This document shows, in pieces, positions 8,096-15,971 of a DNA stretch of 20,716 bases. Location: the IMG/VR virus record IMGVR_UViG_3300031269_000105, positions 1-20,716 of that record; one strand, 5' to 3'. The translations under genes were made by a program, and so were the position numbers. Source of the stretch: a virus. The stretch's first letter is position 1. Every line of letters begins with the position of its first letter. Below the pieces are notes generated by a model. The model was not told where the DNA came from and ran no database searches. It saw only the letters and a list, made by a program, of their open reading frames with translations.

Positions 8096-10078
8096 ATGGA
8101 GGAAATTGCAACTTACTATGCGACTTTAAAGGCTGTAAAAGACGGTGGAATTATTCCAAATGGAATGCGTAAAATCGCTTATGTCGATAAACCTGCAATT
8201 GAAGAAGTTGGTATCTATCTCAAGAAACACGACACAAGAACAATTCCAAGTAGCGAAGAAGAAGATGCAATCATTCAGCATTTAAGTAGTTGTGGAATAG
8301 TTAAGCCCGACAATTGGACTGAAGTAACTGAAGATGACTATTTACAAGCGAAAGAAACTCACTTAACTACTGATCCAACATCTCGAGAATCATTTAACGA
8401 TGTTCAAAAAAGTGGCGGGGGTGGTCAATGGTTGGTTCGTTATGAATATGATGGTCCTTCCGATTCCAAAAACAGAACTTTCTGCGCTCGAATAATTGGG
8501 TTGGGTAGACTTTATACTGAAGAAGAAATTAAGAATGGATTATCAAACCCTCGATTTGGGAGCTATTCTATTTTCGATTATAAAGGATCATATGGATGCC
8601 GTCACATTTGGAAGCGAAAAATATACTTTGAAGATTATGAAGACGACGAAGTAAGGAGGGTTGGATTTGTACCTACTGTTGTAAGAAGATTAGATGACAG
8701 AGATGCAACAACATTAAATGCATTCCTATCTAAGAATGAGAAGATGCAAGTTGTCGCACCGTTGTTGATTCCTGACAAAGACATTTATCGAAATGATGAG
8801 CTAGGAAGATACAATATGCGCTTCTCACAAGATACCGTAAAAGAACTTTACAATGTTGCTTTATCGAACAAGCTATTTGAGAGTAAAGACTTATTTAAGG
8901 ACACTCACAAGGGAGGTATAGCACCTTCATATGTCATCGACCATTGGATTATACAAGACTTAAACGATAAGGCTTATACAGAATACAACTTCAACGCAAG
9001 TCGTGTGCCAGTTGGTTCATTAATGGTGCAGTCACAAGTTACTGACAAAGTATATTGGGAGCAAGATATTAAGATTAAGAAGAAACATTCCTACTCAATT
9101 GAAGCACTTATCAATTTAACTATTGTTGAAATGGCATCACAGAAGCCAAAGCAATATGGTGACGTTGTTGTTTTTAATGATAAGGATCAATTTTTAATAC
9201 TTCAGCGTAAGAATAGTGACAATTATATGCCTAATAAAATATGTTTACCGGGTGGCAAAATAGAAAAAGGCGAAGAAATAAAAGACGGTGCTATTCGTGA
9301 ATTGATAGAAGAAACTGGGTTACAAATAGAAGACGCTATTTTTTTAGAATCAATTGAAAATAAAGATGGTAGTTCTTCACATTATTACACCGCAAAAAGT
9401 AGTGATACGGTTAAATTAAGCGATGAGCATAAAACGTTTTCATGGGTCAAAAATTTAGATGCAATACCTAAAGAAATGTTTATTGAAGCAGACAAAGAAA
9501 GAATTGTACAAATAGTAAAAAAATCAAATATAAATCAAAAACAAATAAGTATGGAAAAGGATCAAATCGTTTTGCCTGATGGTGAGCATCTGATTGACGG
9601 TAAAATTTACATCGTTAAGGGTGGTGTTGTTGTCGAGGTTAAAGATGTAACTGATGGACAAGAGAAACTCATTGAGGACAACCTCGAAAAGTCAGCAGAG
9701 GAAAATCTAAAGGAAGAAGAAAAACCAAAGGAGGAACTTGCAGAGGACAAACCGAAAGAGGAAGAAAAATTAGCGGAGGAAAAGCCGAAAGAAGAGCTTT
9801 CTGAAGAAAAACCAAAAGAGGAAAAGACACCCGAAAAAATGATGAAAGACGGGGATGAAAAACCAAAAGAGGAAATGGCTGAAGAAGCACCTAAGGAAGA
9901 AAGTTATGACAATGTAAATCTTCAAAAGCAAATCGAAGACCTCGTTTCTATGGTTGCTGAATTAAAAACGCAAATTGAAAGCAAGCCTACTGAAGAAAAA
10001 GAGATTGAAATGTCAGATAAAAGGCCTATGTGGAAAAAGATTTCAGATGGAATAGAATCAATAAATAGTAACAATTAA
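8096..10078 (+). CDS. XkdF-like head maturation protease with Nudix domain and scaffold-like tail
   Basis: A 660-residue composite head protein (ATG 8096 preferred over TTG 8093). Residues 19-43 (IIPNGMRKIAYVDKPAIEEVG) match the start of XkdF-type prohead proteases. About 110-178 is a Cys/His module (RYEYDGP, FC at 129-130, GCRH at 167-170) like the end of phage head-morphogenesis proteins. About 239-350 is the rest of the XkdF-like domain, with candidate catalytic His283 and Ser334 (in SYSIEA). About 354-477 is a complete Nudix hydrolase domain, box 387-409 with both REL and EET parts intact. The remainder (486-660) is a charged, KPKEE-repeat segment ending in a short coiled coil (609-631), as expected of a capsid scaffold. 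It lies directly before the major capsid gene, which fits protease plus scaffold. Domain roles come from motifs; no search was run. Confidence 0.75.
   Translation: MEEIATYYATLKAVKDGGIIPNGMRKIAYVDKPAIEEVGIYLKKHDTRTIPSSEEEDAIIQHLSSCGIVKPDNWTEVTEDDYLQAKETHLTTDPTSRESFNDVQKSGGGGQWLVRYEYDGPSDSKNRTFCARIIGLGRLYTEEEIKNGLSNPRFGSYSIFDYKGSYGCRHIWKRKIYFEDYEDDEVRRVGFVPTVVRRLDDRDATTLNAFLSKNEKMQVVAPLLIPDKDIYRNDELGRYNMRFSQDTVKELYNVALSNKLFESKDLFKDTHKGGIAPSYVIDHWIIQDLNDKAYTEYNFNASRVPVGSLMVQSQVTDKVYWEQDIKIKKKHSYSIEALINLTIVEMASQKPKQYGDVVVFNDKDQFLILQRKNSDNYMPNKICLPGGKIEKGEEIKDGAIRELIEETGLQIEDAIFLESIENKDGSSSHYYTAKSSDTVKLSDEHKTFSWVKNLDAIPKEMFIEADKERIVQIVKKSNINQKQISMEKDQIVLPDGEHLIDGKIYIVKGGVVVEVKDVTDGQEKLIEDNLEKSAEENLKEEEKPKEELAEDKPKEEEKLAEEKPKEELSEEKPKEEKTPEKMMKDGDEKPKEEMAEEAPKEESYDNVNLQKQIEDLVSMVAELKTQIESKPTEEKEIEMSDKRPMWKKISDGIESINSNN
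9155..9526 (+). other. In-frame Nudix hydrolase domain inside the protease/scaffold gene
   Basis: The translated segment has the full Nudix box pattern G-x5-E-x7-R-E-U-x-E-E-x-G-U at 9254-9322 (GGKIEKGEE, then IRELIEETGL), preceded by a strand like those of MutT proteins (DVVVFNDKDQFLILQRK) and followed by a typical C-terminal strand and helix (FSWVKNLDAIP). Isoleucine is coded by ATA in 10 of 15 cases here (through the base before 9551), against about 5 of 27 upstream and 2 of 11 downstream in the same gene. The acidic residues of the box that bind metal are all present, so activity is plausible. Substrate cannot be read. Confidence 0.85.
9551..10078 (+). CDS. Possible nested scaffold protein from an internal start
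   Basis: An in-frame ATG at 9551 would give a 175-residue product holding only the charged scaffold-like part of the protease gene: KPKEE repeats and a terminal coiled coil. The bases before it (about 9510-9550) are nearly all A and T with many A runs, resembling the leaders of the true genes here, for example those of the capsid gene (10090) and the portal gene (12143). Lambda C/Nu3 shows that a scaffold can be made from an internal start in a protease gene. This is inference; the A-richness could equally be a by-product of the Nudix insertion just upstream. Confidence 0.3.
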   Translation: MEKDQIVLPDGEHLIDGKIYIVKGGVVVEVKDVTDGQEKLIEDNLEKSAEENLKEEEKPKEELAEDKPKEEEKLAEEKPKEELSEEKPKEEKTPEKMMKDGDEKPKEEMAEEAPKEESYDNVNLQKQIEDLVSMVAELKTQIESKPTEEKEIEMSDKRPMWKKISDGIESINSNN

Positions 10079-10089
10079 AATAAGTAAAA

Positions 10090-11118
10090 ATGGCTAAAGA
10101 TTTAAAAATCAATTTAGGAGGTAAATCATTTCACCTTTCAGAAGAAGACTTTACAAAAGGGATTCCTATGAATAAAGAAGGTAAAGAAGTAGACATGGCA
10201 ATGACTGTCGATGCCACTGCTGAATATGCAACAAACTCGAAGGAATACTTTAGACGTGCGTTGATTGGAGAGGAAAGAACACGTTCAAAGTTTAGATCAT
10301 TGTTAGGTGTTAAAGACCTTGTAAAATTGGGTACAGTGTCAATGAGTGCGATAGAAGTACGTCCAGGAGCAACTGATCCAAACTTTGACAACTCAGAAGC
10401 ATTTCAAAAAGAGTTTAGAGTTAACGCACTAATGGCTGCAACTTCAATTGACATTAGAGAATTGGAACTTGCATTTATGTCAGACCAACTTGCCAAAGGA
10501 AGTAATAGTTTTTCTGATAAGTTTGAATTTATGAATTTCTTTTATTCTCAATTAGAATTGAAGATTACAGAAATAGTTGAAAAAATAACATTTACAGGAA
10601 CAACAGCAGCAAATGGTGTTGATGGTTTAGAAGTACAAATGGCTGCAGATACATCAGTATTGAAACCAACCGCAGGAAATGGAGGTGTTGCAAGTAATGT
10701 AACGAGCACTAACATCATAGATAAATTAGTTCAAGCGCGTGACGTCATCACAGGAGTAAATGATGGTGCTGTTAGAGATATGCCTGACTTCACTTTTATT
10801 GTTGCGAAAAATGTTTATGATGCATTAGCAGATTCTGTTTCTGAAAACAAAGCAAGTGGACTTTATTATATTGAGGGTGATACTTTGGCGTTCCAAGGTA
10901 TTCCAATTTACAAAGCTCGTGGGGCAAGTGCAGATGTAATCATTGCAACTTATTGGAGTAACTTACTTAACATTCAAGATTTGATGGATGAAGAACTAGG
11001 CTTCAATATTGTGGACTTTATGAAGACAACTTTACAGCGTAAAATAGGTGTACGAGTAGATTTTAAATTCCTACCTTCTTTTGTTAACCCGGAAGAAATA
11101 TACTATCACGCAGTATAA
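10090..11118 (+). CDS. Major capsid protein (HK97-fold type)
   Basis: A 342-residue protein placed directly after the protease/scaffold gene, the usual position of the major head protein. Residues 1-60 are charged and could be a short delta-like or N-arm region (FHLSEEDFTKGIPMNKEG). The rest is mixed alpha/beta with phrases common in HK97-type capsids: an N-arm/E-loop-like stretch (SKFRSLLGVKDLVKLGTVSM), a long spine-helix-like stretch (about 135-165, FEFMNFFYSQLELKITEIVEKI followed by TFTGT), and a beta-rich end with ALAFQGIPIYKARG-type sequence. The length fits the family (about 300-400). A strong intrinsic terminator follows 7 bases after the stop. The fold is inferred from length, position and pattern. 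Confidence 0.8.
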   Translation: MAKDLKINLGGKSFHLSEEDFTKGIPMNKEGKEVDMAMTVDATAEYATNSKEYFRRALIGEERTRSKFRSLLGVKDLVKLGTVSMSAIEVRPGATDPNFDNSEAFQKEFRVNALMAATSIDIRELELAFMSDQLAKGSNSFSDKFEFMNFFYSQLELKITEIVEKITFTGTTAANGVDGLEVQMAADTSVLKPTAGNGGVASNVTSTNIIDKLVQARDVITGVNDGAVRDMPDFTFIVAKNVYDALADSVSENKASGLYYIEGDTLAFQGIPIYKARGASADVIIATYWSNLLNIQDLMDEELGFNIVDFMKTTLQRKIGVRVDFKFLPSFVNPEEIYYHAV

Positions 11119-11124
11119 TTAACA

Positions 11125-11154
11125 GGGAGGAGGTGAAAGTCCTCCCTATTTTTT
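11125..11154 (+). terminator. Intrinsic terminator after the capsid gene
   Basis: GGGAGGA (11125-11131) pairs with TCCTCCC (11140-11146) in a 7-bp G/C-rich stem with an 8-base loop, followed by TATTTTTT. It lies between the capsid stop (11118) and the next start (11176), so it would end or thin transcription after the capsid gene. Confidence 0.85.
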
Positions 11155-11175
11155 AACAATTAAACACAAAAATAT

Positions 11176-11733
11176 ATGGCATTATGTACAACACTTGTCG
11201 GTGTACCTGATAACTGCGGAGATAATAACCTTGGCTCTTTAAAGCGTGCGTTAATCGCATCCTTTTCAGATGTTGGTGCTATTACCTTGACATCAGATTC
11301 AGACCCCGACACAGATAACGAGGTTTCAGCTATCACGATGGAAACGGGAACAAAATTTGAAGAGTTCATTTTCGTAAAAGACACTTCAATGTTTACTGAA
11401 GATTTAGTCGTAGATGTAATTGCAGACACTAACTCATTTTCTCAGACATTGGAAATGGGATTCCGTCGAATAGATTTGAGAAAAAGAAACGCAATTATGT
11501 TGCTTACTGAAGGTCGAAGAGATTTAGTAGCAATAGTTCAAGATACGAATGATGACTATTGGATGCTTGGTTCAAGCCAAGGGTTAAGAGTTTCGGCAAG
11601 TTCAGCGACTACGAACAACACACGTTCGGCTGGACAGGCGTCACCAGTTACTTTACTAACTGAGAATGAGAAGTACAAAGCGTACAAAGTAGATCCTACA
11701 ATTATAGCAGATCTATTAATTGCAGCAACATAG
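11176..11733 (+). CDS. Probable major tail tube protein
   Basis: A 185-residue beta-rich protein without membrane segments. It has the general layout I associate with small tail tube proteins of Bacteroidetes phages: an N-terminal LGVPDNCGDNNLGSLKRALI stretch, a central strand-turn-strand part (EEFIFVKDTSMFTEDLVVD), and a C-terminal part with DDYWMLGSSQGLRVS followed by a TLLTENEKYKAYKV strand pair. It lies between two strong terminators, as expected for a protein made in many copies. An alternative is a head decoration protein. No promoter is visible in the short gap before it, so it probably depends on readthrough from the capsid gene. Confidence 0.5.
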   Translation: MALCTTLVGVPDNCGDNNLGSLKRALIASFSDVGAITLTSDSDPDTDNEVSAITMETGTKFEEFIFVKDTSMFTEDLVVDVIADTNSFSQTLEMGFRRIDLRKRNAIMLLTEGRRDLVAIVQDTNDDYWMLGSSQGLRVSASSATTNNTRSAGQASPVTLLTENEKYKAYKVDPTIIADLLIAAT

Positions 11734-11756
11734 TAATTATTTACTAAAAAAAAATG

Positions 11757-11784
11757 GGGGGATGTCAAACATTCCCCTTTTTTT
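11757..11784 (+). terminator. Intrinsic terminator after the tube gene
   Basis: GGGGGATGT (11757-11765) pairs with ACATTCCCC (11769-11777) in a 9-bp stem containing one G-U pair and closed by a 3-base loop. A T run follows (11778-11784), and an A run precedes (11746-11754), so it could also work on the other strand. Confidence 0.85.
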
Positions 11785-11800
11785 GTACACTTAATTATAT

Positions 11801-12139
11801 ATGAGCAACATTGTAATAGAGAAAAACAAAGTAAATAGTATTTATTTAACACTTGCTGAACGTAGTCGAGTGTCAAATGCGTACTATTTATTTGTGCTTA
11901 AAAATAAATTTGACGACTCAGATGTTTTGTTTTCTGTTCAAGATGAAAATGCACCAAATCTGAGGTTCAATCTTCTTGAAATCGAAGATGTTATTTCACC
12001 CAATAATCTATTAGGTCAATGCAATTTGGTTGCAGGAGAATGGACTTACGAGGTTTATGAGAGTGCAGTTCAAACATTAGTGAAGGCAGACACGACAGGA
12101 GAATTATTACAACAAGGTTTAATCATAGTAAAAAATTAA
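11801..12139 (+). CDS. Conserved small phage protein of unknown function
   Basis: A 112-residue protein beginning with an alternating hydrophobic pattern (NIVIEKNKVNSIYLTLAE), then YYLFVLKNKFDDSD, and a GEWTYEVYES motif near residue 83 with an IIVKN end. The strand-rich pattern resembles small virion-associated proteins seen near portal genes in Bacteroidetes phages. It starts 17 bases after the second terminator and ends 3 bases before the portal gene, so it is probably cotranscribed with the portal. No function is assigned. Confidence 0.6.
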   Translation: MSNIVIEKNKVNSIYLTLAERSRVSNAYYLFVLKNKFDDSDVLFSVQDENAPNLRFNLLEIEDVISPNNLLGQCNLVAGEWTYEVYESAVQTLVKADTTGELLQQGLIIVKN

Positions 12140-12142
12140 AAT

Positions 12143-13753
12143 ATGGGTTGGTTTAATACTAAAAAAGAAGCACCACAAGACACTACTGAGAACAAAAGTT
12201 TTGAAGGTTTTCGCTCAATTGACACCGAGGGGATGGACTTATCACAACCATTTGTTGACGACTATTATAGTAGAGGGTTTCAATGGGTTGGTTTTGGTGA
12301 AGACAATACCTATCCACAGATATTAAATCAACTTTATATTTCAGCTCCAATGCATCAAGCGTGTTGTAATTTCAAACGTTACTCACTTATTGGTAACGGT
12401 TACGAATGGCAAGGATATGAGAAGTTAGAGATGTCTCAAAAAATTGCCATTCGTCAATTTGAAACGATGAGTAATTTTAAAGAAGCATCTAAAAAAGGTC
12501 CTTTGGATTGGATTAAGCATGGTCGAGTTTTGGCATTACTACATTACAACGTTAAAACTAAAAAATACGATTACTTTAAACTAGTCGATCCTGCTGATTT
12601 TAGAAACAATCAAGTTAGTCTTTTTAATGACACACCAACCGAATACTACTATTCTAAGGACTGGACACGTCGAAGTATCAATCACAAGTTTAAACCTTAC
12701 TCTCCATCATGCGTTGACGAATGGCAGATAATTGAGATACGGAACAACGTTGGTGGATTCAAAGCGTATGGTATGCCCGACTGGATATCAAGTGCAAACT
12801 GGTCAAACGTTGGTGCTGACACTTCACTACTTCACAAGTCAGCAATTGAGAACGGAATACAACCTTCAGTACTTTATAAGTATCCTTATATCATGTCACC
12901 GCAAGAACGGTCTGATTGGGCTGATGGAATGAGACAAAATGCAAAGGGTGCTAAAAACTACGGACGTGCCATGAAAATAGAGTCTCAATCTAAGGACATG
13001 ACACCCGAAATTGAGGTTGTTAAAACGACTGACAATCATAGATTGTTTGAGCAGACTTCAAAGGAATATAAAGAAGAGGTTGCAATTTCTCACAACATTA
13101 ATCCTGCATTGATGGGTGTTCGAGTTGCTGGTAGTTTAGGAGCAAATGAAGAGATTGAATTTTCAGCAAAGCAGTTTGAAAAGATTTGGTTAAATGAGAA
13201 TAGGGAAATAATCGAAACGTTCCTAAATAAGCTATCTTCTATTTGTGGAATAACTCAGAATATTAAAATTAATAAGACTGAAATAATTGATGTCGTAAAT
13301 GAAATAAATGATGATGGAAATGCTGAACAACCTACAAGCTCGTTAGAAAAAGAAGCAGATGCAAGAGCGCAGCTTAGAGGTTCAGTTGGTGGTGTTCAAG
13401 GTATCATTCAAATTCAAACTTCCGTTGCGGAAGGGACAACAGATAGAAGTTCTGCTGCTGCATTATTAGAATTGATTTACGGATTTGATCCTATCGAATC
13501 ATTGAGACTTCTTGGTAACGTTAAGGAAGGCGCACAAGCAACACCATTGGCAGAAGGTGAAGTTGCACCAGAAGGTACAGAAACATTTGTAAATGATAGC
13601 CTTAAAGGATTGTCGGCAAAGGAGAATGCTGACATTAATCGAATCATTCGAGACTTTAAGAAAGGGCGAATGAATAGTGTAATTGCTAGAACAAGAATTA
13701 TGGCGTATGGTATTGACTCAACAGCAGCCGAAGAAATTTTAAACGCAGAATAA
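12143..13753 (+). CDS. Portal protein
   Basis: A 536-residue portal protein, the 12-fold ring at the head vertex through which DNA passes. Typical features: a polar N-terminus, a central part with FKRYSLIGNGYEWQGYEKL and LDWIKHGRVLALLHYN, the conserved mid-C-terminal region (about 300-350, EVAISHNINPALMGVRVAGS followed by NEEIEFSAKQFEKIWLNENR) that matches the ring-lining part of phage portals, and a charged C-terminus with a helical end (DINRIIRDFKKGRMNSVIAR). The length fits the family. It is placed after capsid and tube genes and before a head-tail adaptor, unlike the usual order where the portal comes before the capsid. Confidence 0.85.
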   Translation: MGWFNTKKEAPQDTTENKSFEGFRSIDTEGMDLSQPFVDDYYSRGFQWVGFGEDNTYPQILNQLYISAPMHQACCNFKRYSLIGNGYEWQGYEKLEMSQKIAIRQFETMSNFKEASKKGPLDWIKHGRVLALLHYNVKTKKYDYFKLVDPADFRNNQVSLFNDTPTEYYYSKDWTRRSINHKFKPYSPSCVDEWQIIEIRNNVGGFKAYGMPDWISSANWSNVGADTSLLHKSAIENGIQPSVLYKYPYIMSPQERSDWADGMRQNAKGAKNYGRAMKIESQSKDMTPEIEVVKTTDNHRLFEQTSKEYKEEVAISHNINPALMGVRVAGSLGANEEIEFSAKQFEKIWLNENREIIETFLNKLSSICGITQNIKINKTEIIDVVNEINDDGNAEQPTSSLEKEADARAQLRGSVGGVQGIIQIQTSVAEGTTDRSSAAALLELIYGFDPIESLRLLGNVKEGAQATPLAEGEVAPEGTETFVNDSLKGLSAKENADINRIIRDFKKGRMNSVIARTRIMAYGIDSTAAEEILNAE

Positions 13754-13754
13754 A

Positions 13755-14255
13755 ATGATATATTTCGTAACTGAAGAATTTATAAAAGACAAGACTAACA
13801 TCACTCAGAATGTAGATGCTAAAGACATAGCACCTTATATTTCATTGAGTGTGCGTACTTACATACAACCTATTCTAGGGTATAGGTTCACAAAGGATTT
13901 ACTAGCCAAATACAATGCAGGCACTTTGTCGACTGATGAAACTGAGTTAGTTGAGTTTATTCAATATGTAGTGGCTTTCTATGCAGCTTACGATGCTATC
14001 CCTAACTTATCCTTTAGAGTTTCAAATAAAGGAGTGCAGTCACAATTCGGAGACTACACGTCTAGCGAAGGAGTTGCAACCGTTGAGTATATTCGTAACA
14101 ACGTTTTAAAGTTTGCGAAGGTCAACGAAACTGAAATGCGTAAATGGCTCGACTTAAATAAGGCTTTATTTCCATTGTACAGCGATGCAACGAATAAAGA
14201 AATCCAAGCACCTGACGGAGAAGGTAGTTCTAAAACAGACACGACATGGCTATAA
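13755..14255 (+). CDS. Head-tail connector/adaptor protein
   Basis: A 166-residue helical protein. It contains the pattern IAPYISLSVRTYIQPILGYRF and a second helical part (ELVEFIQYVVAFYAAYDAIP, then SFRVSNKGV), which matches small adaptor proteins that bind under the portal (DUF6712-like in Bacteroidetes phages). The position after the portal, with a 1-base gap and a 10-base overlap with the next gene, supports a neck role. Assignment rests on pattern and place. Confidence 0.65.
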   Translation: MIYFVTEEFIKDKTNITQNVDAKDIAPYISLSVRTYIQPILGYRFTKDLLAKYNAGTLSTDETELVEFIQYVVAFYAAYDAIPNLSFRVSNKGVQSQFGDYTSSEGVATVEYIRNNVLKFAKVNETEMRKWLDLNKALFPLYSDATNKEIQAPDGEGSSKTDTTWL

Positions 14256-15970
14256 ACACACTTGTAACGATTAAAGATGCTTTGACTTCATTTGTGGCTG
14301 GTCACGGTCAACTTCAAAGAATTGAGTTTGAAGCTGAAGATCACAAAGCACCATCAATAACTGAAGGGAATGAGTTTCCGATGTTATTCGTTGCTCCTAA
14401 AAGTGTGCGTGTTGATAGAGCAATGAACATCCATAGGTTGCGAATATATGTATATGCTCGAATCAACGACGACCGCTTAGACATCATTGAAGATGCAAAT
14501 GATACTTCTTTAATTTTGCGTGACATTGCAGTTTGGTGGAATGGTTACAATCAAGATTCAGACATTGAAATCTTGGAGGGTGCGAATGGTGAATTTGTAA
14601 GCGATAGAGAGTTAGATAATTTAGTTGGTTATTATGCTGACTTTGAATTTCAAATCCCTTCGCATGGTCGTTGTGATGTTCCTGTCAATATAACACCGAT
14701 TACTCCTGTTCCGTGTGCTGAAGGAACAGTAAACGTCAATCAATCTGACGGCTCTTTAATTGAAGCGGTCACGGTTGAGAGTGGAGGCACGGAAAACTTC
14801 AATGTTCCTTTTTGGATTCGCAACCCCCTATGGCCTGACCTGCCTGTTATAAATGTCGGAGACGAGCGTTTTGTAGGTCTGTACGCAGTTTTTGAAAATG
14901 ATGCGGATGGCAACGTTATAGATATTGTTTTAGATGTAGCAGGAAATGATATTGATTATGGGGATGGAACAACAGCAACCTCAATTAATGGACTTAATAC
15001 TCATGTTTATGATTACGCTACAATAACTAGCTCAATCCTCCAAATGCCTGACGGCACTAATTATAAAATGGTAATTGTAGACATAGACCTAAATAACACC
15101 CGCTACATACTTTGCACAAGTAACTCACTTCCAAGGTCCCGGTCTCTGGCTGGGTGGCTGGAAATAACAGCTGCGGGTAGTGCTTTAGAGACCTTAAGAG
15201 CAGGGGCGAATCCCGCCCAAAATAATATAAGATACTGCCTGTATCTCGAAAGTCTAATAGTTAAGGAAATGTCGCCCATAAATACTACAAATCAAAGTTG
15301 TCAGGTTGCTCGTATTCTTACAAATTTAAAAGTTTTAGAATATCCAAATTTAAACGAATTAGAAAATGTTTTAAGTGCTTCATTTAGATATTCAGGAGAT
15401 ATTAGAGACTCAAACGGGCAGCCTTTATCCTTTAACAATACAAATTTTTCAGGAAGTTTAACATTAACTTTTTCAACTAGTAGCATAACCGAACTGGGTG
15501 ACTTCATTTTCCCTAATGTTACTGCACAGCTTCAATGTTTTTACAACTCGAAAATTCAAGAAATTGGAGACATGGACTTAAGTTCAATAAACTCGTTGTT
15601 TTTCTTTTTTGCCCTTTCAGATTTGCGAAAAGTAGGAACAATTACGGTTGGAACTAATCTTACGACTATTAGGCTATTAGCAGATGATTGTTACAATGTT
15701 AGAAAATTAATATTTGCAGGAGATATGTCAAGCGTTACCAACACAGCTAATGCTTTTGACAACACTTGGAATTTACAAGAGCTGATATTACCATTAATGC
15801 AGGTAGGATTTGATATTTCAGATACTGCAATGTCAGGAACGCCTCTACAAGACTTATTTACTTCTCTAGGTAACGCCAACGGAGCGCAAACAATAACACT
15901 CCCAAACTTCACAAGCGGTGAGAGTACAACCATAGCAACAAATAAAGGCTACACAATAGCTTATTCATAA
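14246..15970 (+). CDS. Neck/tail completion-like protein fused to PKD-like and leucine-rich-repeat regions
   Basis: A 574-residue protein with three parts. Residues 1-150 look like a tail completion or tail-terminator protein (VTIKDALTSFVAGHGQL, then IHRLRIYVYARINDDRLDII), in the right place after the adaptor. Residues about 160-190 form a linker with SDGSLIEAVTVESGG. About 218-263 is a PKD-like fold (DYGDGTTATS, VYDYATI). From about 330 to 555 the sequence has irregular leucine-rich repeats of BspA type (SLIVKEM, LKVLEYPNL, ITELGDFIFPNV, NVRKLIFAGDM, NLQELILP). It would place a receptor- or glycan-binding arm at the neck or tail. No stop or frameshift separates the parts. The LRR type and the neck role are inferred from motif shape. 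Confidence 0.6.
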   Translation: MAINTLVTIKDALTSFVAGHGQLQRIEFEAEDHKAPSITEGNEFPMLFVAPKSVRVDRAMNIHRLRIYVYARINDDRLDIIEDANDTSLILRDIAVWWNGYNQDSDIEILEGANGEFVSDRELDNLVGYYADFEFQIPSHGRCDVPVNITPITPVPCAEGTVNVNQSDGSLIEAVTVESGGTENFNVPFWIRNPLWPDLPVINVGDERFVGLYAVFENDADGNVIDIVLDVAGNDIDYGDGTTATSINGLNTHVYDYATITSSILQMPDGTNYKMVIVDIDLNNTRYILCTSNSLPRSRSLAGWLEITAAGSALETLRAGANPAQNNIRYCLYLESLIVKEMSPINTTNQSCQVARILTNLKVLEYPNLNELENVLSASFRYSGDIRDSNGQPLSFNNTNFSGSLTLTFSTSSITELGDFIFPNVTAQLQCFYNSKIQEIGDMDLSSINSLFFFFALSDLRKVGTITVGTNLTTIRLLADDCYNVRKLIFAGDMSSVTNTANAFDNTWNLQELILPLMQVGFDISDTAMSGTPLQDLFTSLGNANGAQTITLPNFTSGESTTIATNKGYTIAYS

Positions 15971-15971
15971 T

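Noticed and set aside
9720-9880. CRISPR-like repeats
   Set aside because: The repeats are degenerate KPKEE codon repeats of a coding region, without equal-length spacers.
9669-9890. Minus-strand open frame opposite the KPKEE repeats
   Set aside because: It only reflects the repeated Lys/Pro/Glu codons of the scaffold part on the other strand.
12732-12932. Plus-strand open frame inside the portal gene
   Set aside because: It is out of frame within a clear portal coding region, and its product shows no motif, signal or coupling.
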